Source: Rhodobacterales bacterium UBA3089 (GTDB taxonomy: Bacteria; Pseudomonadota; Alphaproteobacteria; Rhodobacterales; Rhodobacteraceae). Taken from it: a DNA stretch of 23,132 nt. The position numbers were made by a program, and so were the translations under genes. Shown in pieces: positions 8,588-16,521 of the stretch. Below the pieces are notes generated by a model. It was not told where the DNA came from, did no database searches, and saw only the letters and a program-made list of their open reading frames with translations. The DNA lies in NCBI GenBank assembly GCA_002367255.1, contig DFBD01000153.1, positions 9,701-32,832 of the forward strand, read 5' to 3'. Positions within the stretch are counted from its first letter, which is position 1; each line of letters starts with the position of its first letter.

Positions 8588-9886
8588 TCACTCGGTCAAA
8601 TCCGACTTTTCGATGATCGTGGCGTAAAAACCGTCCATGCCACCGCGTTTTGCCCAGAAGTCGGGGCGTAGGCGCAGGCCTCCGTCTTCGGCTATCCATT
8701 CGGAGGGAAGGTCCGGCAGGTTGGTGTTGGCGGGCAGTTGTTTGGCGTTGTCGTGGTTTTGCAGGAACTTGGTGATTTGCTCTTCGCCCTCAGAGGGCAA
8801 AAGCGAACAGGTGCAATAGACGATTTTACCGCCCGGTTTTAACCAGTCAAAAGCGCGGGACAGCAGTTTTTGCTGAAGGCGCAGGATAGGCTTCAGGTCA
8901 CCGGATTTGCCAAATGGCAAGTCGGGATGGCGACGAATGGTGCCCGTGGCCGAACAGGGTGCATCCAGCAGGATCATGTCGACAGGTTTATCAGGCGCCC
9001 AACGCACGATGTCCGAGGCAATGACTTTGGCTGTCAGTTTCGTGCGTTTCAGGTTTTCCGACACCCGCACGAGGCGGTCTTTGGAGATATCAACGGCGAT
9101 GACTTCAGCTCCGCCAGCCGCTAATTGCATGGTTTTACCGCCCGGCGCGGCGCATAGGTCCAGCACGCGCTTGCCTTTGACATCGCCCAACAGCTGTGCG
9201 GGCATTGCAGCGGCGGCATCTTGCACCCACCAGAGGCCATCATCGTATCCGGCCATCGTGGAAACCTGCCCCGGTTTTTGCAGGCGCAGGCTGCCGGTCG
9301 GCAAAATTTCAGCGTCGAGTTCCTTGGCCAGCTTTTCTGCATCCGCAGCTTTGCGAAGGGTTAAATCCAGCGGCGCACCTTTGGCATGCGCGGCCTCGAT
9401 CCCGTGCAGGGCCTCTTCGCCGTAAGCGCGTTCAATCGGTTTGCCCATCCATGCAGGTAATTCCTGGGGGTCCATATCCGCCCAGATTTCCGGCCCGTGT
9501 TCGGCAACGCGGCGTGCAACTGCGTTGGTCAGGCCAGATAGATGTTGCAACTTGCGGCTTTCGCGCACCAGACGCACGGCGGCATCAACGGCAGCGTGGG
9601 GGGCGACACCATCCACGAGCATCTCGTTTGCGGCCAGACGTAGGGCGTTGCGAACTTTCAGCGGTGGAGATTTGTTCAGGAACTGATCCAGAACGATATC
9701 CAGCGGCGCAAGATTGCGAAGTGTTGAAAGGGCCAAAGATTGTGCCCGTGCGCGTGCGCTGGGGGGCAAGTCCTTAAGGGGGCCGTCTTTGGCGTCGATT
9801 AATTCGGAAATCATCGAGCCGTCGTGCAACACGCCATGCAAAAGTTGCGCGGCGGCGCTGCGGGCTGGCATCCCGGGGGCGCTCAT
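8588..9886 (-). CDS. RsmB/NOP family SAM-dependent rRNA cytosine-C5 methyltransferase
   Basis: A 432-residue protein matching RsmB (16S rRNA m5C967 methyltransferase) in length and layout. Residues 1-135 resemble the NusB-like N-terminal domain (ARAQSLALSTLRNLAPLD, and LRLAANEMLVDGVAPHAAVD). The Rossmann SAM-binding motif is VLDLCAAPGGKT in the middle. The two Cys motifs of m5C enzymes are present: DAPCSATGTIRRHPD (Cys311) and YCTCSLLPSEGEEQ (Cys360, the expected nucleophile). The exact target base is inferred from the family, so no symbol is given. It heads the probable operon with the heparinase-like gene and purH. It diverges from the DUF1674 gene across about 70 bases, which must hold both promoters. 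Confidence 0.93.
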   Translation of the reverse strand: MSAPGMPARSAAAQLLHGVLHDGSMISELIDAKDGPLKDLPPSARARAQSLALSTLRNLAPLDIVLDQFLNKSPPLKVRNALRLAANEMLVDGVAPHAAVDAAVRLVRESRKLQHLSGLTNAVARRVAEHGPEIWADMDPQELPAWMGKPIERAYGEEALHGIEAAHAKGAPLDLTLRKAADAEKLAKELDAEILPTGSLRLQKPGQVSTMAGYDDGLWWVQDAAAAMPAQLLGDVKGKRVLDLCAAPGGKTMQLAAGGAEVIAVDISKDRLVRVSENLKRTKLTAKVIASDIVRWAPDKPVDMILLDAPCSATGTIRRHPDLPFGKSGDLKPILRLQQKLLSRAFDWLKPGGKIVYCTCSLLPSEGEEQITKFLQNHDNAKQLPANTNLPDLPSEWIAEDGGLRLRPDFWAKRGGMDGFYATIIEKSDLTE

Positions 9887-9956
9887 GAACTAGTCAATTT
9901 GTTTTGCATTTCGGTTTCCCTTGCGGTCGGATATCTGGATTGGTTAAACAGCGTAT

Positions 9957-10145
9957 ATGACAGACAAGCACACAGAGAAAGAGGCGCGTATCGCCCAAGC
10001 CGCGAAAAGAGCCTTAAAAGAGGCCTCCGAGCGTCATGCTGCCGCTAGCCCCGTTGAATTTCCCGAAGAATTGGGCGGGCGCGACGGTCCCGAGCCCGTG
10101 CGCTTCGGGGATTGGGAAAAAAAGGGTATCGCGAGCGACTTCTAA
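9957..10145 (+). CDS. DUF1674 / SDHAF4-like small protein
   Basis: A 62-residue protein with the hallmark DUF1674 C-terminus: FPEELGGRDGPEPVRFGDWE then KKGIASDF at the end. The N-terminal half is highly charged and probably helical (EKEARIAQAAKRALKEASER). The mitochondrial member SDHAF4 (Sdh8) is a succinate dehydrogenase assembly factor that binds the flavinated SdhA subunit. A similar role for the bacterial protein is inferred from homology only, and no sdh genes lie here. The start ATG at 9957 gives the usual family length; no strong ribosome site is visible. It is divergent from the RsmB-like gene. Confidence 0.88.
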   Translation: MTDKHTEKEARIAQAAKRALKEASERHAAASPVEFPEELGGRDGPEPVRFGDWEKKGIASDF

Positions 10146-10201
10146 CCATTTATTAGGGAATTGCTGTCATTCTGTTCGAATCATCAAGGGGGATTGGACA
10201 G

Positions 10202-10636
10202 ATGAGTATAGCTAGCAGGGCCCATTCGGCACAACACAACGGAATCGAGCGGCGCGGGCTGATGGACGCCTTGGATGCTTCGCAATCGCTGGTTTGGTTC
10301 GACGGGGCCGGGATGATCGTGGACGCCAACGCCAATGCGCTGCGGTTATTTGCCTATGGCGAAGGTGATATCCTGAAACAGGATTATTTTGCGCTGTGCG
10401 GTGCCGGGTCAAAGCATATATTGGCCGATAAACGCGAGTGGGCGCGGATTGCATCGGGTGATATGTGCCATACGGAACGAAATTATAGCGGCCAAGATGG
10501 TCGCGAGGTTTGGAGTTCGGTTAATTTCGCAGCTTTGAAAAATGACGACGGAAGTACGCGCCGTGTGTTAGCGATGTTCATCGATATGGGGCGGTTCGCA
10601 TGGAAGCCCAACGATTCACGCTGGGCAGGGTTTTAG
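10202..10636 (+). CDS. PAS domain protein, single domain
   Basis: A 144-residue protein that is essentially one PAS domain, from about residue 20 to 128: ALDASQSLVWFDGAGMIVDA, then NALRLFAYGEGDIL, HTERNYSGQDGREVWSSVNF and RRVLAMFIDM. The N-terminus has no membrane segment. No output domain (HTH, kinase, GGDEF or MCP signalling helix) follows: the protein ends 16 residues after the domain at a TAG whose bases overlap the convergent molybdenum hydroxylase stop (10633-10636). It may be a small stand-alone sensor, or the N-terminus of a larger sensory protein such as a PAS-containing chemotaxis receptor that lost its C-terminus; the second is an inference. AAGGGGG sits 9 bases before the ATG, a good ribosome site. 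Confidence 0.75.
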   Translation: MSIASRAHSAQHNGIERRGLMDALDASQSLVWFDGAGMIVDANANALRLFAYGEGDILKQDYFALCGAGSKHILADKREWARIASGDMCHTERNYSGQDGREVWSSVNFAALKNDDGSTRRVLAMFIDMGRFAWKPNDSRWAGF

Positions 10637-12915
10637 GCAAAATCTATCGCGTGGCTAAGTGGCATACTGCGAATACGCTTGCCCGTGGACGCGTATATCG
10701 CATTTGCAAGGGCTGGGGTCGAGGGCGGCGTTCCGGGTTCACCGGCTCCACCCATCCGGTGGGAATTTTCCAGAAGTTCCACCACGATTTCCGGGCATTG
10801 ATGCATGCGCATGGCATCGAAGTCGTAGAAGTTATACTGTTCGACTTCGTGGTCACTGAAAGTAATTTCTTGCCCCAAGGCCTGACTTAACCCGTAAACA
10901 ATCCCTGACATCATCTGGGCTTTGACGTTATCCGGATCTAGTACGAGCCCCAGATCGGCCGCGCACCAGACTTTTTCAATTTTCACGACGTCATCGGTGA
11001 CATCAACCTGAACGACTTGTGCCACCCATGTGCCAAACGACAACGCGTGTGCGATCCCTTGGCCTTTGCCCGCCGGCAGGGAACCGCCCCAATTAGCCAT
11101 TTTCGCGACTTTTTTCAAAACTTCGCGGGCGGGGCGGTGTTCTTCATCATTCATCATCGATAGGCGAAATTCCAACGGGTCTTTGCCGGAAACATGCGCA
11201 ACCTCATCTATGAAACTTTCCTGAAAAAAGCCGTTGAACGAATTTCCGACCGAGCGCCAGAAACCGATAGGGACAGGCAAATCGACGATATGCGCCTGAT
11301 ACCGACGGTTCGGGATGGTTGATGGCTGATCAAACGCGCCTTCCAGCACGATCTTTTCGGTTCCTCCAGCGGGAATCGACGGGAAAGTCCGCCCTAGCAA
11401 ACTGGTCAGGATTGAAGGCGATGCAATGTCTACATCCAACCCGGTTATATCTCCGTCGTCTGTCAGGCTGGCTCTAAATTGTGCCGTTGCTATTGGACGA
11501 TAGGTGTCATGGCGCATATCTTCTTCGCGAGACCATGTCACCTTGATCGGGCGGCCACCGGTTTTTGCAGCCATTGCAGCGGCGTAAAGCGGAACGTCGA
11601 CCTCTCCACGGCGCCCGAAACCACCACCCATGCGGGTCGTGTTAACGGTTACATCCTCGGTTTTGATGCCCAGCAGTGCGGCGCAGGTGCTTTGGGCCAA
11701 TCCTGGTCCTTGCGTTCCTATCCACATTTCTAGCTTGCCATCTTTGAAATGTGCGGTAGCGTTCATCGGCTCCATCGTTGTGTGGGCGAGGTAGGGGGCA
11801 TCGTAAACAGCGCCGAAGAAATTTTCGGAATCGGTGTTATTGAATTCTTTTTCAACATTGCCGACCTTGCCCAAAGTGAAGTCGGAATTTGTGGCCATGG
11901 CTATGTCGAGCATGGATTTCATTCCATCCGTATTTGCCGGATAGTCCGGCGTGGCCCATTCCACTTCCAATGCATCAGCCCCTTGGAACGCGGCCCATGT
12001 GTTTTCAGCGATAATTCCGAAGCCGGACCCGGTTGTGCTTTCGATGTCGATAATGTCCAGCACACCCGCCACTTTGAGGGCTGCATTCTTGTCAACAGAT
12101 ACGGCCCCCACCCCGAAACGCGGTGATATTTTTACGGTGCCGTAAAGCATGTCCGGCAATTGCACGTCGATTCCGAAAATTCGACCCCCTGTAACTTTGT
12201 CTAAACCTTCGACACGGGGCTGCGATTTTCCGAGGGTTTTCCATTCTGAACGTGGACGAAGGGGCAGTTTAGAGGGTGGCTCAAGCTGTGCAGCCGCTTC
12301 CGAAATTTCGCCATACGTCAAGGTTTCGTTGTTGACGTGGTTGGTTATCACGCCACCAGACGTGCGCAAAGTTCCAGCATCAACACCCCAGTGTTCTGCC
12401 GCAGCCGCCACCAAAACCAACCGCGCAGCACAGCCGGCCTCGCGCATTTTCACGAAAGCATCGATGGTTGCGGAAGACCCGCCAGTCATCTGTAGGGCCA
12501 AAAACTTTGATACGACTTTCATCGAGCCACGTGTCGCCTCGGCCATAAAGCCTTCGTCGAAAAACGGGAACGGACCCCCCTCAACCATCATGGCTTCGTT
12601 ATAATAGGCTTTGCCCGGAAGACCGTGTTCAACGTTAACTTGGTCTAGTGAAACGTCCAACTCCTCTGCCACGAGCGCTGCGAGGGTCGTGTGAACCCCT
12701 TGCCCCATTTCGGCCCGTGGCGCGATAATGGTGATGGTATTATCCGCTGCGATTTTCACATAAGGGTTAAAAACAGCGTCGCCTTCAGCCGCCATCGCAA
12801 TCAGTGGATTCGGGAAAGGTTTGGTGTAAAAATAGTACCCAACCGCCAGCCCGCCAGTGGCCGCAACCCCGAGGCCCATGAAAGAGCGGCGGGTGATTGT
12901 TCCAAGGCGGCTCAT
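10633..12915 (-). CDS. Molybdopterin-binding large subunit, isoquinoline 1-oxidoreductase type (xanthine dehydrogenase family)
   Basis: A 760-residue Moco subunit of an IorB-like aldehyde or N-heterocycle hydroxylase. The start chosen is ATG 12915, preceded by GGAGGTAAACCG and overlapping the small-subunit stop as ATGA; an upstream ATG at 12987 lies inside that gene. The N-terminus is a Tat signal with [10 protein letters not shown] (Arg9-Arg10) and a hydrophobic run, so a periplasmic enzyme is expected. Moco-contact motifs include [20 protein letters not shown] and [12 protein letters not shown]. The C-terminal [10 protein letters not shown] holds the likely catalytic Glu726. It should work with the [2Fe-2S] partner and hand electrons to a cytochrome c or quinone acceptor, which is not encoded here. 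The substrate cannot be read from sequence. The stop overlaps that of the convergent PAS gene. Confidence 0.92.
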   Translation of the reverse strand: MSRLGTITRRSFMGLGVAATGGLAVGYYFYTKPFPNPLIAMAAEGDAVFNPYVKIAADNTITIIAPRAEMGQGVHTTLAALVAEELDVSLDQVNVEHGLPGKAYYNEAMMVEGGPFPFFDEGFMAEATRGSMKVVSKFLALQMTGGSSATIDAFVKMREAGCAARLVLVAAAAEHWGVDAGTLRTSGGVITNHVNNETLTYGEISEAAAQLEPPSKLPLRPRSEWKTLGKSQPRVEGLDKVTGGRIFGIDVQLPDMLYGTVKISPRFGVGAVSVDKNAALKVAGVLDIIDIESTTGSGFGIIAENTWAAFQGADALEVEWATPDYPANTDGMKSMLDIAMATNSDFTLGKVGNVEKEFNNTDSENFFGAVYDAPYLAHTTMEPMNATAHFKDGKLEMWIGTQGPGLAQSTCAALLGIKTEDVTVNTTRMGGGFGRRGEVDVPLYAAAMAAKTGGRPIKVTWSREEDMRHDTYRPIATAQFRASLTDDGDITGLDVDIASPSILTSLLGRTFPSIPAGGTEKIVLEGAFDQPSTIPNRRYQAHIVDLPVPIGFWRSVGNSFNGFFQESFIDEVAHVSGKDPLEFRLSMMNDEEHRPAREVLKKVAKMANWGGSLPAGKGQGIAHALSFGTWVAQVVQVDVTDDVVKIEKVWCAADLGLVLDPDNVKAQMMSGIVYGLSQALGQEITFSDHEVEQYNFYDFDAMRMHQCPEIVVELLENSHRMGGAGEPGTPPSTPALANAIYASTGKRIRSMPLSHAIDFA

Positions 12916-13370
12916 CGGTTTACCTCCAGCATGGCGGCTGCGTCTTTGATCGCGGCTTTGATTTTGGGATAGGTCCCGCAGCGGCAAAGGTTGGTCATGG
13001 CGTCGTCAATGTCTGTATCCGTCGGATTCGATATGGTGTTTAGCAGCGCAACGGCGGCCATGATTTGACCGGACTGACAATACCCACATTGCGGAACTTG
13101 GTGTTTTAACCACGCCTGTTGAACTGCGTGTAATTTGCCGTTGATTGGCAGGCCTTCTATAGTGGTGACTTCGCCCTCTACGTCGCTGACGTTATAGGTG
13201 CAAGACCGGACTGGTTCCCCGTTGATTAACACGGTACAGGCCCCACATGCAGAGACACCACAACCGAACTTAGGTCCTTTGATGTCAAGAATATCGCGCA
13301 GAGCCCAGAGCAGAGGCATATTTGCAGCGGCTTCGAATTCGTGAGTTGTGCCGTTTATAGTTAACTTCAT
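12912..13370 (-). CDS. [2Fe-2S] small subunit, isoquinoline 1-oxidoreductase type
   Basis: A 152-residue electron-transfer subunit of a xanthine dehydrogenase family enzyme. The N-terminal plant-ferredoxin-like domain has cluster ligands Cys37, Cys42, Cys45 and Cys57 ([11 protein letters not shown] then RSC). The C-terminal helical domain carries the second cluster: CGYCQSGQ (Cys95, Cys98) and CRC (Cys129, Cys131). The eight-Cys pattern is complete. It has no signal peptide and would be co-exported with the Tat-bearing large subunit, as known for this type. The ATG at 13370 has GAGG 6 bases upstream. It heads a two-gene operon, overlapping the large subunit by 4 bases. No FAD subunit and no XdhC-like maturation factor is present in the window. 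Confidence 0.95.
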   Translation of the reverse strand: MKLTINGTTHEFEAAANMPLLWALRDILDIKGPKFGCGVSACGACTVLINGEPVRSCTYNVSDVEGEVTTIEGLPINGKLHAVQQAWLKHQVPQCGYCQSGQIMAAVALLNTISNPTDTDIDDAMTNLCRCGTYPKIKAAIKDAAAMLEVNR

Positions 13371-13635
13371 AGCGGGCCTCTGAAATTGTGTGCCGTGTCT
13401 TTATGTATTTATTTGATGTCTTACGTGCACGAACATTGATTTTAATAGTGGCGAATTTATCCAGTATGACGGAGCGCACGCCACTACTCTTTTCCGATTT
13501 AGAGGCAAAACACAGCCTTGAAAAACTAAATATACAACTCAATGCAGGTAAAAACCACCTATCCACTAAACAAATCATTGGCGGTTGTAATATTTAGAAG
13601 AATTTTCATTCTTCATAATGTGCCCCTTAGCGGCG
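13371..13635. other. AT-rich intergenic stretch, no gene recognised
   Basis: About 265 bases between the [2Fe-2S] subunit start and the DUF2849 stop. It must contain the promoter of the molybdenum hydroxylase operon. GAAGAAT (13597-13603) and ATTCTTC (13608-13614) form a 7-bp hairpin about 20 bases beyond the DUF2849 stop; without a T-run it is only a weak terminator candidate. Short reading frames in both directions look random. Composition is more AT-rich than its neighbours. Confidence 0.5.
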
Positions 13636-13872
13636 CTATGTTGCGACAAGTTCTGGCAGACCATGCGCCCCTTCACGGGCATCTATTAAAGTTGCGTCAA
13701 CCACTTCCCGAAGGCGCCTTGCAAATGCCAACCTCCAGTCAAAATCGTCTTCCGACAGAAGTTCTGCGATGGCGATGTCCTGGCTCCACGCATCGCAAGA
13801 GGTCAAATAAACCGCTTCGCCATCGTGTGTGTTTTTGGCTGAAATCACTTTTTGAGGCTGTGAGGTGGTCAT
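13636..13872 (-). CDS. DUF2849 domain protein, short
   Basis: A 78-residue protein resembling DUF2849: PQKVISAKNTHDGEAVYLTS, then DAWSQDIAIAELLSEDD and a C-terminal RRLREVVDATLIDAR. The family is of unknown function. In many alphaproteobacteria it lies, from memory, in the assimilatory sulfate/sulfite reduction operon beside cysG and a nitrite/sulfite reductase. Here neither gene is present. The protein ends soon after the DAREG segment, where I recall relatives continuing some 20-25 residues, so it may be C-terminally truncated. It is divergent from an Lrp/AsnC regulator across a 155-base region with a clear dyad. The family call is moderately sure; truncation is inference. Confidence 0.65.
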   Translation of the reverse strand: MTTSQPQKVISAKNTHDGEAVYLTSCDAWSQDIAIAELLSEDDFDWRLAFARRLREVVDATLIDAREGAHGLPELVAT

Positions 13873-13925
13873 GTCGGGTCTCCGTCTTTTGGGGGGTATA
13901 TCGTTGCTGTTGCCTGTAATATAGA

Positions 13926-13951
13926 ATACTGTCCCGATATGGGGCTAGTAT
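13926..13951. promoter_or_regulatory. Candidate operator dyad between DUF2849 and Lrp/AsnC genes
   Basis: A 26-base imperfect palindrome with ATACT (13926-13930) facing AGTAT (13947-13951), CCC (13933-13935) facing GGG (13942-13944), and ATAT at the centre. Ten of 13 base pairs are symmetric. It lies between two divergent genes, 76 bases before the regulator start. Binding by the adjacent Lrp/AsnC protein and autoregulation are inferred. Confidence 0.5.
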
Positions 13952-14027
13952 GGTGTGTTAATAAGAACTTTATCCCCTTTTCTTGGGCGTTATCGCGACA
14001 AGCTTCCAAAATGGAGAGAAAACAAAA

Positions 14028-14489
14028 ATGACAGTCAGAATTGACGCGCTGGATCGGAACATCCTCAATCAGTTGCAAGATGATGCCTCGCTCTCTTTGG
14101 ATGAAATTGCCCGGAAAGTGGGGTCATCCAAGACGCCGGTATGGAACCGGATTCGCAAACTAAAGGCTGCCGGCGTTATTAAACGCCAAACTGTTTTGCT
14201 CGACCCCGAAGCGCTTGGCCTCGACGCGTGCTTCTTTGTGTTGGTAAGGACTTCGCAACATGACGCGGACTGGCAGGCACGGTTTCTTAAAACGTTGCAG
14301 GAACGCTCGGAAGTGATGGAAGCGCATCGACTGGCCGGAGACATCGACTATATTTTAAAAGTCCGCGTGGAAAACGCCAAAGCTTACGACGTGTTTTATC
14401 AGTCGTTGATTTCCAAGGTAAAGATTTTCAATGTGACTGCACTGCTGTCTATGGAGGAAATCAAGTCAAGCACGATACTACCGCTTTGA
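14028..14489 (+). CDS. Lrp/AsnC family transcriptional regulator
   Basis: A 153-residue regulator. The N-terminal winged helix-turn-helix runs from ALDRNILNQLQDDASLSLDE to the recognition helix in VGSSKTPVWNRIRKLKAAGV and IKRQTVLLD. The C-terminal RAM/AsnC ligand and oligomerisation domain follows, with HRLAGDIDYILKVRVENAKA. The start is ATG 14028 because GGAGAG lies 9 bases upstream; a longer frame from 13983 adds an atypical leader containing that site. Members form dimers and octamers and often sense amino acids. In related bacteria a regulator of this kind sits divergent to sulfur-assimilation genes (memory); here the divergent gene is only the DUF2849 protein. A 7-bp stem-loop (14479-14495) spans the stop codon. 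Confidence 0.93.
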   Translation: MTVRIDALDRNILNQLQDDASLSLDEIARKVGSSKTPVWNRIRKLKAAGVIKRQTVLLDPEALGLDACFFVLVRTSQHDADWQARFLKTLQERSEVMEAHRLAGDIDYILKVRVENAKAYDVFYQSLISKVKIFNVTALLSMEEIKSSTILPL

Positions 14490-14557
14490 GCGGTATCATC
14501 GACCTTCGGCTATGGCCAACCATGGTGAGAGGTGGTCCATATCCAGAGGTTATGTTG

Positions 14558-15667
14558 TCATTCCTTGAACTCCGCGCGAATTTGTGCGGTATGTTCACCC
14601 GATATGGGAACCGGACCTTGCTTTATTTCATCCCGCAAGGGCGAAGCGGTGACATTGGCCTTGCCACCCGGAGTGTCAATTTCGATCCGGCGAAGGGCCG
14701 GGTGGGATGATAGGTCTGGTACTGTCGAAACATTTGCCCATGGCAATTTATTAGCGTCTAGCTTTTCGATCAGCTGTTCGCGCGTCATGGTTTTACATAT
14801 ATCCGCAATGATTTCGGAGAGTTCCGCATTATTGGCGACCCGATCGGCATTGGTGATAAAGCGCGGGTCCTTAATCAGTTCAGGTTGCTGCAAGATACCC
14901 TCGGAAAACCGCAACCATTCCGCGTGCTGCTGACAAACGATGACGACATCGCCGTCACTACAGCTATACTTGCCGTAAGGCGCAATAATGGAGTGTGCGA
15001 GGCCCATGCGCGGTGTTTCACGTTCGCCGTAGTCATAGTGAAGTAATGGCACACACATCATATCCGCCATCGTGTCGAACATCGAAATCTGTATAGCCTT
15101 GCCTTTGCCGGTGATGCCTCGTTCGATCAGGGCTTCAAGGATTGCGGTATGGGCTGTCGCCCCCGAGGTGACGTCTGCCATCGAGACACCAACCTTGACT
15201 GCGTCTTCAGGTGTTCCGGTGACGGCGCAAATACCGCTTTCTGCCTGAATGAGCATGTCATAAGCTAGCCTGCTCGCATAGCTGGAGCCAGGATCATAGC
15301 CTGCAATATCGACACAAATCAGCCGAGGATATTTTTCACACAGCTCTTTTGCATCCAGCCCCAGACGCCCTGTCGCCCCTGGTGCGATGTTGCGAACAAA
15401 AACGTCGGCTTTGGCCACCATGCGTTCCAGCAGGGCGCGATCCTCGGATTCTTTGATGTTCAGTTCGGTGCTTTCTTTGCCGCGGTTCAGCCATGCAAAA
15501 TAGGCGCTCGTGCCTTTTACAACACTGTCGTAGTGGCGCGCAGTTTCGCCACCCGCCCGTTCCACTTTGATAACCCGCGCGCCCGCGTCAGCAAGGCGCT
15601 GGGTGCAAATAGGGCCAGCAACAGCTTGTTCTAGCGCAATGACCAATAGGCCGTCCAATGGTAGCAT
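14558..15667 (-). CDS. CaiB/BaiF (class III) CoA-transferase
   Basis: A 369-residue family III CoA-transferase, which moves CoA between acyl-CoA and a free acid in the cytoplasm through an aspartyl-CoA intermediate. Family features: LDGLLVIALEQAVAGPICTQ at the N-terminus, ADAGARVIKVERAGGETAR, the LNRGKES turn, and YDMLIQAESGICAVTG, whose Asp is the likely nucleophile. GVSMADVTSGATAHTAILEA and SMFDTMADMM follow as in formyl-CoA transferase relatives. It diverges from the MaoC / MmgE-PrpD / acyl-CoA dehydrogenase operon and very probably activates that pathway's acid. The substrate is unknown. Relatives act on itaconate, mesaconate, succinate, carnitine and oxalate. AAGGA lies 9 bases before the ATG, within a perfect 12-base palindrome. 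Confidence 0.92.
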   Translation of the reverse strand: MLPLDGLLVIALEQAVAGPICTQRLADAGARVIKVERAGGETARHYDSVVKGTSAYFAWLNRGKESTELNIKESEDRALLERMVAKADVFVRNIAPGATGRLGLDAKELCEKYPRLICVDIAGYDPGSSYASRLAYDMLIQAESGICAVTGTPEDAVKVGVSMADVTSGATAHTAILEALIERGITGKGKAIQISMFDTMADMMCVPLLHYDYGERETPRMGLAHSIIAPYGKYSCSDGDVVIVCQQHAEWLRFSEGILQQPELIKDPRFITNADRVANNAELSEIIADICKTMTREQLIEKLDANKLPWANVSTVPDLSSHPALRRIEIDTPGGKANVTASPLRDEIKQGPVPISGEHTAQIRAEFKE

Positions 15668-15669
15668 AG

Positions 15670-15681
15670 AAGGAATTCCTT
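15670..15681. promoter_or_regulatory. 12-base palindrome over the CoA-transferase ribosome site
   Basis: AAGGAATTCCTT is perfectly self-complementary and contains the ribosome site (AAGGA on the minus strand) of the CoA-transferase gene. It may be a chance EcoRI-like palindrome, or a protein or RNA control element. No second copy was noticed in the window. Confidence 0.3.
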
Positions 15682-15854
15682 AATAAGAGCGGGCCATGCC
15701 CAAAACATGTTCACCAACATACCCGAGGATAAAGATGGTGGAAATAGCAGCCACTTGATTGAGTCGTGTTTGGCAAAATTTGTGTTCGCCAGAGTGTAAC
15801 AAAATCCCTTTCCCTTTTTGCACGCAGCTTGCCGTGCATGTCAGCAGGTTTTAT

Positions 15855-15893
15855 TTGACAGGTTTGGTTTCTGTAATTACGAATGTCCGGACA
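15855..15893 (+). promoter_or_regulatory. Promoter of the MaoC operon with palindromic operator
   Basis: TTGACA (15855-15860), a perfect -35 box, is followed after 17 bases by TACGAA (15878-15883), a weaker -10. Directly after it, at 15884-15893 over the expected start site, lies the perfect palindrome TGTCCGGACA. A repressor there would block transcription start; the GntR protein at the end of the cluster is the natural candidate. The sites are seen in sequence, the regulator assignment is inferred. Confidence 0.5.
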
Positions 15894-15921
15894 ATATGTC
15901 TAGCCAAATCTTGGAGCTATT

Positions 15922-16428
15922 ATGCGAACTATTGCCAAAAGCCGGTATCGCGCAGAAATTGGCCTTTATTATGAGGATTTCGTTAAGGGTGATGTGTATG
16001 AGCATCGCCCAGGTCGAACCATCACAGATGCGGACAATATTCAGTTCTCGTTACTGACGATGAATTTGCACCCCATGCACTGCGATGCAAATTTTGCCGC
16101 TACGAGCGAATTTGGCAAACCGTTGGTGAATAGCGGTCTGACGTTGGCTATTGTTTTGGGGATGACCGTACCTGAGGTTAGCGGTCAGGCTGTGGCTAAT
16201 TTGGGGTGGAAGGACATTGACCTGACCGCCCCCGTTTTTCCTGGTGACACCATATATGCTGAATCTGAAATTCTGGAAAAGCGGGAATCAAAGTCGCGGC
16301 CCGGGCAGGGAATTGTGACCGTTCGCACGACTGGTACAAAACAGGATGGTACGGTGTTTATGACGTTTGTGCGTAGCGCATTGGTGCATTCGCGCGCTTC
16401 GGCTTTAGCGCAAGATCGAAACTATTGA
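15922..16428 (+). CDS. MaoC family hydratase/dehydratase (mesaconyl-CoA hydratase-like subgroup)
   Basis: A 168-residue single hot-dog domain hydratase. The hydratase-2 motif, normally GDxNPxH, reads LTMNLHPMHCDANFA here: the usual catalytic Asp position is Asn48 and the His is His53. It is followed by EFGKPLVNSGLTLAIV and NLGWKDIDLTAPVFPGDTIY, a pattern I associate with the MaoC group containing mesaconyl-CoA and itaconyl-CoA hydratase-like proteins. Expected role: reversible hydration of an enoyl-CoA formed by the neighbouring CoA-transferase and acyl-CoA dehydrogenase. GGAG lies just upstream of the ATG. It is the first gene of the plus-strand operon, 254 bases from the divergent CoA-transferase. 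The exact substrate is not known. Confidence 0.88.
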   Translation: MRTIAKSRYRAEIGLYYEDFVKGDVYEHRPGRTITDADNIQFSLLTMNLHPMHCDANFAATSEFGKPLVNSGLTLAIVLGMTVPEVSGQAVANLGWKDIDLTAPVFPGDTIYAESEILEKRESKSRPGQGIVTVRTTGTKQDGTVFMTFVRSALVHSRASALAQDRNY

Positions 16429-16468
16429 CGCTAATGCCGAAATTCTGACCCCGAGATGAAGAACCGGT

Positions 16469-16498
16469 AGGGATGTCGGGCGCATATCCCTGCTTTTT
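16469..16498 (+). terminator. Weak hairpin with T-run between MaoC and MmgE/PrpD genes
   Basis: AGGGAT (16469-16474) pairs with ATCCCT (16486-16491) and is followed by GCTTTTT ending at 16498. The stem is only 6 bp with an 11-base loop, so it could give partial termination and lower expression of downstream genes relative to the MaoC gene. It ends 23 bases before the next start codon. Confidence 0.35.
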
Positions 16499-16521
16499 GA
16501 ATAAGCCTGAAAGGATACGTA

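Noticed and set aside
10606-10635. Possible terminator (GCCCA...TGGGC then TTTT) at the end of the PAS gene
   Set aside because: The stem has an internal mismatch and lies inside the coding region; too weak to list as a feature.
12916-12987. Upstream ATG for the molybdenum hydroxylase large subunit
   Set aside because: It adds 24 residues ahead of the Tat signal and lies within the small-subunit gene; ATG 12915 has a strong ribosome site and ATGA overlap.
13388-13597. Plus-strand frame of 69 codons in the AT-rich gap
   Set aside because: No ribosome site, no recognisable motif, random-looking composition.
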